NCBI GenBank assembly: GCA_018402155.1
Contig: JAGYJG010000001.1
Coordinates: 44,635-108,634, forward strand
Length of the DNA: 64,000 nt
Reading direction: 5' to 3'
Source of the DNA: Bacteroidia bacterium
Lineage (GTDB): Bacteria > Bacteroidota > Bacteroidia > NS11-12g > UBA9320
The notes below the pieces were generated by a model, which saw only the letters and a program-made list of their open reading frames with translations, was not told where the DNA came from and made no database searches. A program made the position numbers and the translations under genes. Shown here piece by piece: positions 17,391-28,340 of this stretch. Numbering within the stretch: the first letter of the stretch is position 1; each line of letters begins with the position of its first letter.

Positions 17391-17480
17391 CGGCTGACAT
17401 AACCAGCTCCCTTTGAACTCCCCCAGGGCAGGAATGCAGCAAGGGTAAAAGGTTGTAGCGGTATGATGTCAGCCTTTTTT
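17391..17480 (+). ncRNA. ffs: Signal recognition particle RNA, 4.5S (small bacterial) type
   Basis: The RNA scaffolds Ffh and targets membrane proteins to the Sec system. Terminal arms GGCTGACAT (17392-17400) and ATGTCAGCC (17466-17474) pair perfectly. The apex holds the domain IV signature: AGG and AGCA of the symmetric loop flank a GCA/TGC stem closed by a GGAA tetraloop (about 17425-17441). The terminal stem followed by six T residues (17475-17480) doubles as an intrinsic terminator. No Alu-type domain is present. Confidence 0.95.
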
Positions 17481-17553
17481 ATCTACATTCCCACTAAAAT
17501 GCTGTTATTTTGCCCGAAAAGAAGGATATTCGCATCTAAAGCATTTAGATAAA

Positions 17554-18210
17554 ATGAAGTTTTTTGTTGATACCGCTAATTTAACGGAAATAAAAGAAGC
17601 ATTAGAATTAGGAATTCTTGATGGGGTTACCACAAATCCCTCGCTCATGGCGAAAGAGGGAATAACTGGAGAAGACAATGTACGCGCGCATTACAAAGCG
17701 ATATGTGAACTAGTAGAGGGAGATATTAGTGCAGAGGTTATAGCAACTGATTTTAATGAAATGATAAAAGAGGGTAAAGCCCTTGCTGATATACACGAAA
17801 ACATAGTGGTAAAAGTACCAATGACTGTTGACGGTATTAAGGCTATAAGATGGTTTTCAGATCACGATATACGTACAAATTGCACATTAGTTTTCTCTGC
17901 TGGCCAAGCTATTCTAGCTGCTAAAGCAGGCGCTACTTATCTTTCCCCATTCATAGGTCGTATAGACGATATGACTTGGGATGGGGTAGAGCTCATTGCA
18001 CAAATTGCCGATATCTATACGATTCAGGGATTTCAAACTGAAATCTTAGCTGCTTCTATTCGAAATCCTCTTCATATAGTAAGAGCAGCAGAAGCCGGTG
18101 CCGACGTCTGTACTTGCCCACTCAGTGCTATTTTAGGTCTTGCTAAACATCCTCTCACGGACATTGGCTTGGCAAAATTTTTGGAAGACCACAAAAAAGC
18201 AAACTCATAA
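17554..18210 (+). CDS. Transaldolase, short (TalC/MipB) type
   Basis: This 218-residue TIM-barrel protein belongs to the short transaldolase/fructose-6-phosphate aldolase group, which moves or releases a dihydroxyacetone unit in the non-oxidative pentose phosphate pathway. The key segments are MKFFVDTANLTEIKEA at the start, DGVTTNPSLMAKEG (about 23-36), NIVVKVPMT with the Schiff-base Lys87, and the phosphate-binding SPFIGRIDD. In this group a Tyr-to-Phe change separates transaldolase from aldolase; I did not resolve which applies here. It stands alone after the SRP RNA. Confidence 0.93.
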   Translation: MKFFVDTANLTEIKEALELGILDGVTTNPSLMAKEGITGEDNVRAHYKAICELVEGDISAEVIATDFNEMIKEGKALADIHENIVVKVPMTVDGIKAIRWFSDHDIRTNCTLVFSAGQAILAAKAGATYLSPFIGRIDDMTWDGVELIAQIADIYTIQGFQTEILAASIRNPLHIVRAAEAGADVCTCPLSAILGLAKHPLTDIGLAKFLEDHKKANS

Positions 18211-18266
18211 AATAAAAAAGAAAATTATATACAAGCCTGTACAGTATATACATACCTCAAAGTAGT

Positions 18267-18977
18267 ATGAACCCTATAGTAATCATTCCCACATATAACG
18301 AATATGAGAATATACAGCGTATGATCAAAACTGTTATGGAGCTTGACAAAGTATTTGATGTGTTAGTGGTTGATGACAGCTCACCAGATGGTACAGCACT
18401 TTTGGTAAAGGAAGCACAAGGCAAATACGATAGAATCTTCCTCCTAGAAAACGGTAAGAAAAATGGTTTAGGCGGTGCGTATATAGCTGGATTCAATTGG
18501 TGTTTAGAGCGGGAGTACGATTATATTTTTGAGATGGATTGCGATTTTTCTCATAATCCTCAAGATCTAGTGCGCTTGCATACAGAGCTTGAGCAGGGAA
18601 ATTGCGACATGGTAGTAGGATCAAGGTACGTTGGCAATGTAGTAAATGTTGTAAATTGGCCTATGAGTAGGGTATTGCTTAGTTACTTTGCTTCTGCGTA
18701 TGTACGATTTTTTACACAAATGCAGTTGTCAGATGCCACTGCAGGTTTTGTAGGTTACTCACGTAGGGTGCTCCAGACTATAGATCTAGATAGTATTAAG
18801 TTTAAGGGATATGCATTTCAAATAGAAATGAAATACACAACTCATAGATTAGGTTTTAGCATAAAAGAAATTCCAATAATTTTTACTGACCGTACCGATG
18901 GGGAAAGTAAAATGAACGGAGGTATCATACTTGAAGCACTTTTCGGGGTCATTCAGCTCAGGTTTAAAAAAGTGTAA
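18267..18977 (+). CDS. Polyprenol monophosphomannose synthase-like glycosyltransferase (GT2)
   Basis: The 236-residue soluble GT-A enzyme would use GDP-mannose or a similar donor to load a sugar on polyprenyl phosphate. It contains VIIPTYNEYENIQRMI (start), VVDDSSPDGTALL, the DxD-type EMDCDFSHNP and GSRYVGN followed by the VVNWPMSRVLLSYFAS acceptor-side segment, then TDRTDGESKM. There is no C-terminal membrane domain, unlike some DPM1 homologs, so membrane association would be peripheral. The product would feed GT-C mannosyltransferases; none is adjacent. Confidence 0.92.
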   Translation: MNPIVIIPTYNEYENIQRMIKTVMELDKVFDVLVVDDSSPDGTALLVKEAQGKYDRIFLLENGKKNGLGGAYIAGFNWCLEREYDYIFEMDCDFSHNPQDLVRLHTELEQGNCDMVVGSRYVGNVVNVVNWPMSRVLLSYFASAYVRFFTQMQLSDATAGFVGYSRRVLQTIDLDSIKFKGYAFQIEMKYTTHRLGFSIKEIPIIFTDRTDGESKMNGGIILEALFGVIQLRFKKV

Positions 18978-19033
18978 TCTAATCTGTACTAAGTTTAGAA
19001 GTATAGTGATAACTGGTAGGATTTCACTCAAAT

Positions 19034-19070
19034 AAAAAAGCCTTTGGGAGTTACCAAAGGCGCTTTTTTT
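19034..19070. terminator. Bidirectional intrinsic terminator between the DPM-like gene and atpC
   Basis: The stem GCCTTTGG (19040-19047) and CCAAAGGC (19054-19061) encloses a 6-nt loop. An A-run (19034-19039) lies on one side and a T-run (19064-19070) on the other, so it can stop both convergent units. Confidence 0.9.
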
Positions 19071-19094
19071 CGTGAAAGAAGATTGTTTTTCGGG

Positions 19095-19324
19095 TTAAGC
19101 TAAAACAATCACTTTATTATTTAGAACTTCTACAAGCCCCCCAGAAACTTCGAAAGTCTCTTCTCCGGACTGTGTTCGAACCACTACCGTACCCTTATCC
19201 AAGCTAGATATAAGTGGGGCGTGGTTGGCTAATGCTTCGAAAGAACCACCACTGCCGGGAAGTCTCACCGAGACGGCCTCGCCACTGAATAGAACCTTGT
19301 CTGGTGTTATCACTTCTACTATCA

Positions 19325-19325
<1 letters not shown>
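19095..19325 (-). CDS. atpC: ATP synthase F1 epsilon subunit (short form)
   Basis: The epsilon subunit links the c-ring to the gamma stalk. Only the N-terminal beta-sandwich domain is present in this 76-residue protein: VEVITPDKVLFSGEAVSVRLPG, then GSFEALANHAPLISSLDKG, with no C-terminal helical hairpin that acts as ratchet-type inhibitor in E. coli (139 residues). Short epsilon subunits are usual in Bacteroidota. The ATG overlaps the atpD stop by one base (TAATG), so translation is coupled. Confidence 0.95.
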
Positions 19326-20845
<1,520 letters not shown>

Positions 20846-20860
20846 CTATTTTTTGTGCTG

Positions 20861-20868
20861 CAAAAATA
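20861..20868 (-). promoter_or_regulatory. Putative -7 box for atpDC
   Basis: The minus strand reads TATTTTTG (TAnnTTTG). It lies 28 bp before the atpD start. No TTG is found at -33 spacing. Confidence 0.5.
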
Positions 20869-21390
20869 CATTTTTGTATTATGTAGAGTGTTTCTAAATA
20901 AAGAAAAACATTCAAAAAAATAGTCCCATTCGCAACAAGTCCATCTATGTATAACTCACTACTTTAATTAAACTGGTTAAATTTAAGTAGCAAAAATAAG
21001 CTGTAAGATTTTGATAAATTGGCAATAAAATTAATTTTAGAAGCCTTGCTTGGTCAAAGATATCTCTCATCGTATGAGCGGTTTCACGCTTTGAAGTACT
21101 CTCTTGTTTGGAAATTTGTTTTTCCTATGTTCTAGTTCAGAGGTATACTAGGTAAATTAATTCTTGGATAGTCAAATATATGAACTTATCAAGCTGGCGC
21201 GATTTGTATTATTTTCTTGAAAGACTAAGCATTACAAGAAAATAATATCAGAATAAAACAGTGGTACGACCTCCTTAAACTGTACAAGGATATTCTATTT
21301 TTGAGGAATTTCTGTTTTAGAATATTGTAACTTCCTGAGTAGTTCACAACTCTACTTTCGGCATAAATCTTTTATTGGATGCAGTGTTCG
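20869..21390. other. Intergenic spacer between atpD and mfd
   Basis: About 0.5 kb without a recognisable gene on either strand. It contains a 13-bp inverted repeat at 21207-21247, listed separately. Both neighbours are transcribed leftward, so the spacer covers the 3' end of the mfd transcript and the region upstream of atpD. Confidence 0.6.
21207..21247. repeat. 13-bp perfect inverted repeat
   Basis: TATTATTTTCTTG (21207-21219) and its exact reverse complement (21235-21247) enclose a 15-nt loop. The stem is AT-rich and is not followed by a clear T-tract, so a classical terminator is doubtful. It begins 144 bp downstream of the mfd stop codon. Confidence 0.6.
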
Positions 21391-24300
21391 CTATGCATTT
21401 GAGAAGGTTCTTATTTCATTTAGCACATCTCTGTATTTGATGTATCCACGTATGGTTAGAATCAAGTGATTTTTGCCTTGTTTGAAGGAGAAATGATTGG
21501 GCTGGATTTGCACTGCCTGCATAATGCGGGTGAAGGTCTCTTGCTGGTAAAATTCCTCGCCTAGGTCATTGTTGAAATACAAATGCGTGCAGTTTTGCTC
21601 TAGTTTTACTTTTTCGGCATATAGTTGTTGTGCAGCTATTTTGAAGCGTACACTGAGTATCAGATTATTCAGCGAGCGTGGTAAAGTACCAAAGCGATCT
21701 ATGAGCTGATTCATATACAGCTCTAGCACATCGTCTGTTTTTATTTCACTTAGTCTAGTGTATATATTAATGCGCTCTGCTACATTGCTTACAAAACTCT
21801 CTGGTATTCGGGCTTCAAAATCAGTTTCGACGGTACATTCTACTTCTAGCTCAGCAGCATTTTTTTCATTCTCATCCGCAAAAACATCTTTAAACTCCCC
21901 ATTACGCAGTTCTTGTAATGCCTCATCTAGAATTTTATGGTATGTCGTAAATCCAATTTCAGCTATAAAACCACTTTGTTCTGCACCCAGTAGATTTCCT
22001 GCTCCACGTATGTCAAGATCACGCATGGCTACATTAAATCCGCTACCTAAATCGGCGTATTCCTCTATAGCTTGCATCCTACGTCTACCGTCTTCGGGAA
22101 GTGTATATAGTGGTGGTGCTAGAAGGAAGCAATAGGCTTTTTGGTTACTTCTACCTACTCTACCGCGCATTTGGTGTAGGTCACTAAGTCCAAACATATG
22201 AGCGTTGTTTATGATAATTGTATTTGCATTGGGTATGTCAAGTCCACTCTCTATAATAGTAGTAGCTACTAGCACATCGTACTCTCCTTCTATAAATTGC
22301 ACCATTACTTGCTCTAGTTCGTCCCCCTTCATTTGGCCGTGCCCTACAATTACTCTTGCTGCGGGTACCATATTTCGTATGCGTTGAGCTATTTCGTTGA
22401 TGTCTTTTACTCTGTTGTGTACTACAAAACTTTGACCTCCACGAGCTATTTCATTGGTTATAGCTTCTTGTATGATTTCGTCACGCCAAACTGACACTTC
22501 TGTTTGCACGGGTCTTCGGTTGGGCGGTGGGGTTTGCATTATACTCAAATCTCTGGCACCCATTAAGCTAAAATGAAGTGTGCGCGGTATGGGTGTAGCA
22601 GTCAGTGTAAGTGTATCTACATTGGCTCTAAATTCTTTAAGTCTTTCTTTGGCACTTACCCCAAACTTTTGTTCTTCGTCAATAATTAGAAGTCCTAAGT
22701 CATTGAATTTAGTTTTTTTACTCAGCAGTTTGTGTGTACCAATAATTATGTCAAGAGATCCTTCAGCTAGATTTTTCAATGTTTGGTTTTGTTGTTTTGT
22801 TGTTCTAAATCTATTGACATAGTCTACGGTGCAAGGAAAATCTTTTAGTCTATCTCGAAAGGTGTGATAGTGCTGCTGTGCCAAAATAGTAGTTGGTACT
22901 AAAATGGCCACCTGTTTGCTATCGGTCACTGCTTTGAATGCTGCACGTACCGCTATCTCTGTTTTGCCAAATCCTACATCGCCGCATACCAATCTGTCCA
23001 TTGGGTTTTCACTCTCCATATCAGTCTTAAAATCTTCGGTGGCTTTAGCTTGATCTGGTGTGTCTTCATACAGAAAACTAGCTTCTAGTTCTGTTTGCAA
23101 GTACGTATCTGGGCTGTATTGAAACCCTTTTTCTGCCTTTCGTTTGGCATAGAGTTTAATAAGATCCTTGGCTATGTCCTTTACTTGCGCTTTAGTTTTT
23201 CGTTTTAGATTACTCCAAGCATCGCTGCCCAGTTTGTTCATTTTTGGCTCTGTCCCTTCTTTCCCTTTGTACTTGCTTATTTTGTATAATGAACCAATAT
23301 TGACATACAATAAATCACCATTTTTGTATTCTATGCGCACTGCGTCTTGCAGTTTTCCGCCCATTTCCATGCGTTGAAGGCCTTTGAACTGACCTATGCC
23401 ATGGTCTATATGCACTACGTAGTCGCCTGGGTTGAGGTCTTGCAGTTCTTTGAGCGATAGTTGACCAGAAGTAGAAACATTTTTACCCGATTTAGCCAAG
23501 TAGTACCGGTTAAAAATTTGATGTTCGGTATATGCAGCTATTTTAAGTTCATGGTCTATAAATCCTTCACTTAAACTTTTGTAAACAGGCTGGATTGTAC
23601 AGCCAGCTTGTAGGTCATCAAAGATACTTTCTAATCGCTCTATTTGTTTTGCACTTTCAGAGAAAACTAGTGTGGTGTAGTGCTTTTCTTGAAGCCCTTT
23701 CAAGGTATCTATTAGCAGATTAAAATTTTTATTTATCGGCGGTTGTGGTACCTGGTCAAATTTCAATTTAACGGATGGTCGAAAAAATGTTTGACTACTG
23801 AACTCTATAATTGACTTTTTGTGAAGCAAGTTTACCAAGTTTTCTTCGTCTTGGTATATCCGTGCTACTTCGGGTCTGTCTTCAGCAATGTCTAATGTTA
23901 CAGCACTAGCTTTTTCTTCTGCTTTTTCTCTACCTTTTTCTATTTTGGCCAAGGCAAAAGGAAGGTCATAGGTGCATACGATTGTTTTTTTTCCTAGATA
24001 GTCAAATATATCTGTACTATTTTGGTTTCTAGCACTTTCTTGCACATTAGGCACAACGGTTGCACGCACCAGTTTTTTGGTGCTCAGCTGACTTATAGGG
24101 TCAAACTCACGAATACTTTCTATAATTCTTCCGTCGAGTTCTAATCTAAAGGGTAATTCGCTGGCAAATGAAAACAAGTCAATAATTCCACCACGAATAG
24201 AAAATTGACCAGGTTCATAAACGAAATCTTCGCGGTAAAATGCGTATTCATTGAGCATTTCTATCAGGAAATCAAGGTCTACTTCTTCACCTATTTTAAA

Positions 24301-24732
24301 AGTTATCTTACTTTTCTGAAATTCTTCTTGCTGTATAATACGTTCTGCAAAAGCTTCGGGATAAGTAACCACTAGCTTGGCTTTTTCTATGTCAGCTAAT
24401 GCATCTAACACACTAGCTTTGCTTTGTATTTTTGAGCTATCTGGTAGTGTTATGTCAAAACTTCTACGAAATGAATCTTTCCATAAAAAAATATAATTAT
24501 GGTCTGAAAAAGCCTGTAAATCTGCGTATATGTATTCTGCTTGTTCTTGGTCATTACAGAGAACCAAAACACTTCGGTTCATCTGTTTCAGTAGGTGGGC
24601 AAAAAGTATAGATTTAGCAGATCCAATATTATTTTGAATCCCAAATCGGGTTTTGCCTGCATTAAGCTCCTGCTCCAATTCCCGGAAAATTGGATACTCG
24701 TTAAAGAGTTGTACGAATTCTCTACTATTCAT
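21391..24732 (-). CDS. mfd: Transcription-repair coupling factor
   Basis: Mfd removes RNA polymerase stalled at lesions and recruits UvrA. The 1113-residue protein has the full domain order: a UvrB-like N-terminal region, the CarD-like RNA-polymerase interaction domain (NPGDYVVHIDHGIGQFKGL, about 434-452), a RecG-like translocase with the Walker A segment CGDVGFGKTEIAVRA and Walker B DEEQKFGVSAKERL, the helicase C part with TTIIESGLDIPNANTI and QMRGRVGRSNQKAY, and a C-terminal TRCF domain. Length is close to the E. coli enzyme (1148). No UvrABC gene is nearby. Confidence 0.98.
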   Translation of the reverse strand: MNSREFVQLFNEYPIFRELEQELNAGKTRFGIQNNIGSAKSILFAHLLKQMNRSVLVLCNDQEQAEYIYADLQAFSDHNYIFLWKDSFRRSFDITLPDSSKIQSKASVLDALADIEKAKLVVTYPEAFAERIIQQEEFQKSKITFKIGEEVDLDFLIEMLNEYAFYREDFVYEPGQFSIRGGIIDLFSFASELPFRLELDGRIIESIREFDPISQLSTKKLVRATVVPNVQESARNQNSTDIFDYLGKKTIVCTYDLPFALAKIEKGREKAEEKASAVTLDIAEDRPEVARIYQDEENLVNLLHKKSIIEFSSQTFFRPSVKLKFDQVPQPPINKNFNLLIDTLKGLQEKHYTTLVFSESAKQIERLESIFDDLQAGCTIQPVYKSLSEGFIDHELKIAAYTEHQIFNRYYLAKSGKNVSTSGQLSLKELQDLNPGDYVVHIDHGIGQFKGLQRMEMGGKLQDAVRIEYKNGDLLYVNIGSLYKISKYKGKEGTEPKMNKLGSDAWSNLKRKTKAQVKDIAKDLIKLYAKRKAEKGFQYSPDTYLQTELEASFLYEDTPDQAKATEDFKTDMESENPMDRLVCGDVGFGKTEIAVRAAFKAVTDSKQVAILVPTTILAQQHYHTFRDRLKDFPCTVDYVNRFRTTKQQNQTLKNLAEGSLDIIIGTHKLLSKKTKFNDLGLLIIDEEQKFGVSAKERLKEFRANVDTLTLTATPIPRTLHFSLMGARDLSIMQTPPPNRRPVQTEVSVWRDEIIQEAITNEIARGGQSFVVHNRVKDINEIAQRIRNMVPAARVIVGHGQMKGDELEQVMVQFIEGEYDVLVATTIIESGLDIPNANTIIINNAHMFGLSDLHQMRGRVGRSNQKAYCFLLAPPLYTLPEDGRRRMQAIEEYADLGSGFNVAMRDLDIRGAGNLLGAEQSGFIAEIGFTTYHKILDEALQELRNGEFKDVFADENEKNAAELEVECTVETDFEARIPESFVSNVAERINIYTRLSEIKTDDVLELYMNQLIDRFGTLPRSLNNLILSVRFKIAAQQLYAEKVKLEQNCTHLYFNNDLGEEFYQQETFTRIMQAVQIQPNHFSFKQGKNHLILTIRGYIKYRDVLNEIRTFSNA

Positions 24733-24773
24733 CTAAACTGTTACTTCTATTTGCTTTTTTTAATCAATTGGCA

Positions 24774-24811
24774 TAATAAAAGTGTGCGAATATAACTGCA
24801 CACTTTTATTA
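24774..24811. terminator. Terminator-like hairpin upstream of mfd
   Basis: TAATAAAAGTGTGC (24774-24787) and its perfect reverse complement (24798-24811) enclose a 10-nt loop. The stem ends in TTTTATTA on both strands. On the minus strand it lies about 50 bp after the last stop codon of the decayed reading frames at 24860-25142, so it may be the leftover terminator of that gene. Confidence 0.65.
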
Positions 24812-24859
24812 GTGTTATTTTCTTTGAATCGGCAGTAGATAGTGAATATTTCTAAAGTA

Positions 24860-25142
24860 TTAAATGTTAAAATCGCTCCTACTTCTGCTGCCACCAGAAC
24901 TTCCTTTACCATGACTAACAACCGGAGTTGGAGTGATATTGCATGGAGTAATGATACTTTTTAATTTCCCCTTAAGCCTTCCCAATATATTTTGATTTTA
25001 TGTAATCCTTTTAAGTTTCTAGTTCGGCTATTATTTTCTTAAGAATCTCTTTTAGCTGTGTTCTTTGCTTATTACCAATTTCGGCTTTGGTGTAAATTTT
25101 CTCTCCTAAGAAAAATTGTGCTTTTACTTTTAAAGTGGTAAG
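24860..25142 (-). pseudogene. Possible decayed gene (two adjacent open frames without starts)
   Basis: On the minus strand 25142-25011 reads a 43-codon open stretch without ATG, including FFLGEKIYTKAEIGNKQR and then TQLKEILKKIIAELET before a stop. Shortly after, 24997-24860 reads another 45 codons in a different frame, including KGKLKSIITPCNITPTPVV and ending GSSGGSRSRSDFNI. Composition and amphipathic pattern look protein-like. A frame-matching stretch with several stops continues upstream of 25142. A terminator-like hairpin follows. I do not recognise the family; chance remains possible. Confidence 0.4.
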
Positions 25143-25330
25143 TTAGTATCTGTATATGACGAATTTCATACTTTGATTTTAGTTGTCCCTTAATTTAATA
25201 TTCTTTGACTATAATGTGGACCAGTTGGTTTTCAATTTTTTTAAATCCACCTCAAGCGATCAACTTAGTATATCTGATATTTATATATTAGTTTTCTATT
25301 TAAAATAGTCGTCAATTTAAACTACATTCC

Positions 25331-25338
25331 TATTTTTG
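25331..25338 (+). promoter_or_regulatory. Putative -7 box for sucA
   Basis: TATTTTTG matches TAnnTTTG and lies 16 bp before the sucA start, predicting a leader of about 10 nt. No TTG at -33 spacing was seen. Confidence 0.5.
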
Positions 25339-25354
25339 TGATAACATTAAAATA

Positions 25355-28075
25355 ATGCTAAATCATTCTTATCTAAGCAATGCCGATGTGGACGCAGTGG
25401 ACCACTTATATGAACAGTACAAAGCTGATAAAACGTCCGTAGACGAAAGTTGGCACCGATTTTTTGAAGGTTTTGACTTGGCTTACGGAGACCTAGGTCT
25501 TAGTGATGAAAATGGAGCTGTGAGTGAGGATATGTTAAAGGAAATCAATGTCCTCAATCTAATCAATAATGGGTATCGTTCTCGTGGACATCTATTTACC
25601 AAAACCAATCCAGTGCGTGAGCGCAGAACCTATACACCAGACTTGTCTATAGAAAACTTTGGGTTAACCAAAGATGATTTAGACAAAAAATTTAATGCTG
25701 GAGTGGCTATTGGTATTGGCCCTGCAAAACTCAAAGATATTATTGCTCATTGCGAGCAAACGTACTGTGGTAGCATAGGCGTAGAGTATACATACTTAGA
25801 AGATCCAAAAAAAATAGAGTGGCTACAAAGTAAGATGGAGGAACGAAAAAACACGCCTGATTTTACAATAGAGCAAAAAAAGCTAACGTTGGAGAAGCTC
25901 AATCAAGCAGTAGCTTTCGAAAATTTCTTGCATACTAAATACGTAGGTCAAAAGCGTTTTTCTCTCGAAGGATTAGAGACACTTATCCCCGCATTAGACT
26001 CGGCTATAGAGCTTGGAGCAAGTCACGGAGTACAAGAATTTGTCATAGGTATGGCTCACCGGGGTAGGTTAAATGTGCTCGCCAATATTATGCGGAAAAG
26101 CTACGCAGAGATTTTCAATGAATTTGAGGGAAAAGCGTATGAACAGTCTGTTTTTGAAGGAGATGTAAAGTATCACCTCGGATACACCAGTTTGGTGGAA
26201 ACGAGCTTGGGCAAAAAAGTGAAATTAAACTTATGCCCAAATCCGAGTCATTTAGAGGCAGTAGATCCTGTAGTGCAAGGTATAGTAAGAGCAAAATTAG
26301 ATAGACAATATAATAACGATCTAAGTAAAATAACGCCAATACTGATACATGGAGATGCCGCTATTGCAGGGCAGGGTATAGTATATGAGGTGACACAGAT
26401 GGCTGGTTTAGATGGCTATAACGTAGGAGGAATATTGCACTTGGTTACCAATAATCAAATTGGATTTACCACTAACTACACAGATGCTCGTACCTCTATA
26501 TACTGTACAGATGTAGCAAAAACGACAAAAAGCCCTGTTTTTCATGTAAATGGAGACGATGTAGAGGCAGTGATATACACTATAAAATTAGCCTTAGAAT
26601 ATCGTCAAGCGTTCAAAACAGATGTTTTTGTAGATATACTAGGCTACAGAAAATATGGGCACAACGAGGGTGATGAACCAAAATTTACTCAGCCAGTTTT
26701 GTACAAAGCGATAGCTAAACATCCAAATCCGCGCGAGATTTATGCCAAAAAACTTAGGGACCAAGGAAGTATAGAAGCTAATTTGGCCAAAAAAATGGAA
26801 GCTGAATTTAAGGCTATGCTTCAACAAGACCTAGAAGATGTGCGTGCAGATAAAAAACCACAAGACAATAATCTTCCCAAAAATACGTGGAGTAGCTTGA
26901 AAAGTGGCACAAAAGCTGATTTTGATGTGCCTACAAAAACGGCGGTAACTAAAAGTACATTAGAAAAAGTAGCTAAATCTATTACTCAAATTCCAGAAAA
27001 TCATACTCCAATTAAAAAAGTTTCCAAACTCTATAACGATAGAAAGGATATGGTAAAAAATGGTACATATGATTGGGCTATGGGAGAGCTTTTGGCATAC
27101 GGTACTCTGCTACATGAAGGCCACCCTGTGCGCATGAGCGGCCAAGACGTAGAACGTGGCACATTCTCTCACCGTCATTCCGTAGTCAATATGGAGGACG
27201 GACAAGGGGAATATATCCCTTTAAATAACATCAGCGAAAAGCAAGCAAAATTTGAAATATACAACTCCTTGCTGTCTGAGTATGCGGTACTTGGTTTTGA
27301 GTATGGGTACTCTATGACAAATCCCAATGGCCTTACAATTTGGGAGGCACAATTTGGTGACTTTTCGAATGGATGTCAGGTTACTATCGATCAGTTTATA
27401 GCTAGTGGTGAGACCAAATGGGGAAGATTCAGTGGATTGGTAATGCTGCTGCCTCACGGGTACGAGGGTCAAGGTCCAGAGCATAGCAGTGCCAGATTAG
27501 AACGCTATTTGCAGCTGTGTGCCGCCGGTAATATGCAAGTTATGAATATTACAACGCCTGCTAATTTCTTTCACGCCCTTCGCCGCCAATTGAACCGTGA
27601 TTTTAGAAAACCAATGATTGTGATGAGCCCCAAAAGCCTATTGCGCCATCCTCTTGCCGTCAGTAAAACAGAAGAGTTTACGAGTAGATCTTTTCAAGAA
27701 CTAATAGATGACAACTATGTGGACCCCAAAAAAGTGAAAAGGGTAAATCTGTGTTCAGGAAAAATCTACTATGACTTGCTTGAAAAACAGCAAGCAGATC
27801 AACGCAAAGATGTTGCAATTGTCAGAATAGAGCAAATCTACCCAATGCCTGAAACTCAACTTGAAGTATTGATGAAAAAATATGCAAATGCTGAATACTG
27901 CTGGGTGCAAGAAGAACCTAAAAATATGGGTGCTTGGATGCATATTTTGCGATATGATTGGGCACGTGGATTTAAAGAAATAACCCGAAAAAGTAGTGCA
28001 AGCCCTGCTACAGGATACTCTGCTGTGCACAAAAAAGAGCAAGATGACATTATCAACGAAGCGTTTAATCTTTAG
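25355..28075 (+). CDS. sucA: 2-oxoglutarate dehydrogenase E1 component
   Basis: E1 decarboxylates 2-oxoglutarate with thiamine diphosphate and passes the succinyl group to the E2 lipoyl domain in the TCA cycle. The 906-residue protein has the short N-terminal motif YEQYKADKTSVDESWHRFF, the TPP region GMAHRGRLNVLANIMRK, HGDAAIAGQGIVYEV, the conserved FHVNGDDVEAV, and the transketolase-like C-terminal half (HEGHPVRMSGQDVERGTFSHRH, LPHGYEGQGPEHSSARLER). The usual downstream partner sucB is absent: 265 bp of spacer and a convergent MATE gene follow. Confidence 0.98.
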   Translation: MLNHSYLSNADVDAVDHLYEQYKADKTSVDESWHRFFEGFDLAYGDLGLSDENGAVSEDMLKEINVLNLINNGYRSRGHLFTKTNPVRERRTYTPDLSIENFGLTKDDLDKKFNAGVAIGIGPAKLKDIIAHCEQTYCGSIGVEYTYLEDPKKIEWLQSKMEERKNTPDFTIEQKKLTLEKLNQAVAFENFLHTKYVGQKRFSLEGLETLIPALDSAIELGASHGVQEFVIGMAHRGRLNVLANIMRKSYAEIFNEFEGKAYEQSVFEGDVKYHLGYTSLVETSLGKKVKLNLCPNPSHLEAVDPVVQGIVRAKLDRQYNNDLSKITPILIHGDAAIAGQGIVYEVTQMAGLDGYNVGGILHLVTNNQIGFTTNYTDARTSIYCTDVAKTTKSPVFHVNGDDVEAVIYTIKLALEYRQAFKTDVFVDILGYRKYGHNEGDEPKFTQPVLYKAIAKHPNPREIYAKKLRDQGSIEANLAKKMEAEFKAMLQQDLEDVRADKKPQDNNLPKNTWSSLKSGTKADFDVPTKTAVTKSTLEKVAKSITQIPENHTPIKKVSKLYNDRKDMVKNGTYDWAMGELLAYGTLLHEGHPVRMSGQDVERGTFSHRHSVVNMEDGQGEYIPLNNISEKQAKFEIYNSLLSEYAVLGFEYGYSMTNPNGLTIWEAQFGDFSNGCQVTIDQFIASGETKWGRFSGLVMLLPHGYEGQGPEHSSARLERYLQLCAAGNMQVMNITTPANFFHALRRQLNRDFRKPMIVMSPKSLLRHPLAVSKTEEFTSRSFQELIDDNYVDPKKVKRVNLCSGKIYYDLLEKQQADQRKDVAIVRIEQIYPMPETQLEVLMKKYANAEYCWVQEEPKNMGAWMHILRYDWARGFKEITRKSSASPATGYSAVHKKEQDDIINEAFNL

Positions 28076-28340
28076 ATCAATACGTCATTCTAGTAACTTT
28101 AAGCGTACAATTGAAATACTGGACTGCTTTTAAACTGAAGTAAAATGTGAAGATGATGTTTGTTTAACTAATGGTGACTTAGGACTTGTCTAAGAAGTGG
28201 CAAAGGTGGAGACTATTGTGGTCCTATTTTTGGGAAGTCTAAATGCAAGCATTATTTATAATTTTCAATATTCTACTTATCATTTATAATAAGTATCTTC
28301 ATAGCGTAAGTAGCTAATTTTAAGCAATTAAAAGTTGTGT

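Larger units (their letters stand above)
24733..25354. other. Intergenic region between mfd and sucA
   Basis: This 0.6-kb region between divergent genes holds the 14-bp inverted repeat at 24774-24811, the possible gene remnant at 24860-25142 and a -7 box for sucA at 25331-25338. No intact gene was seen. Confidence 0.6.
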
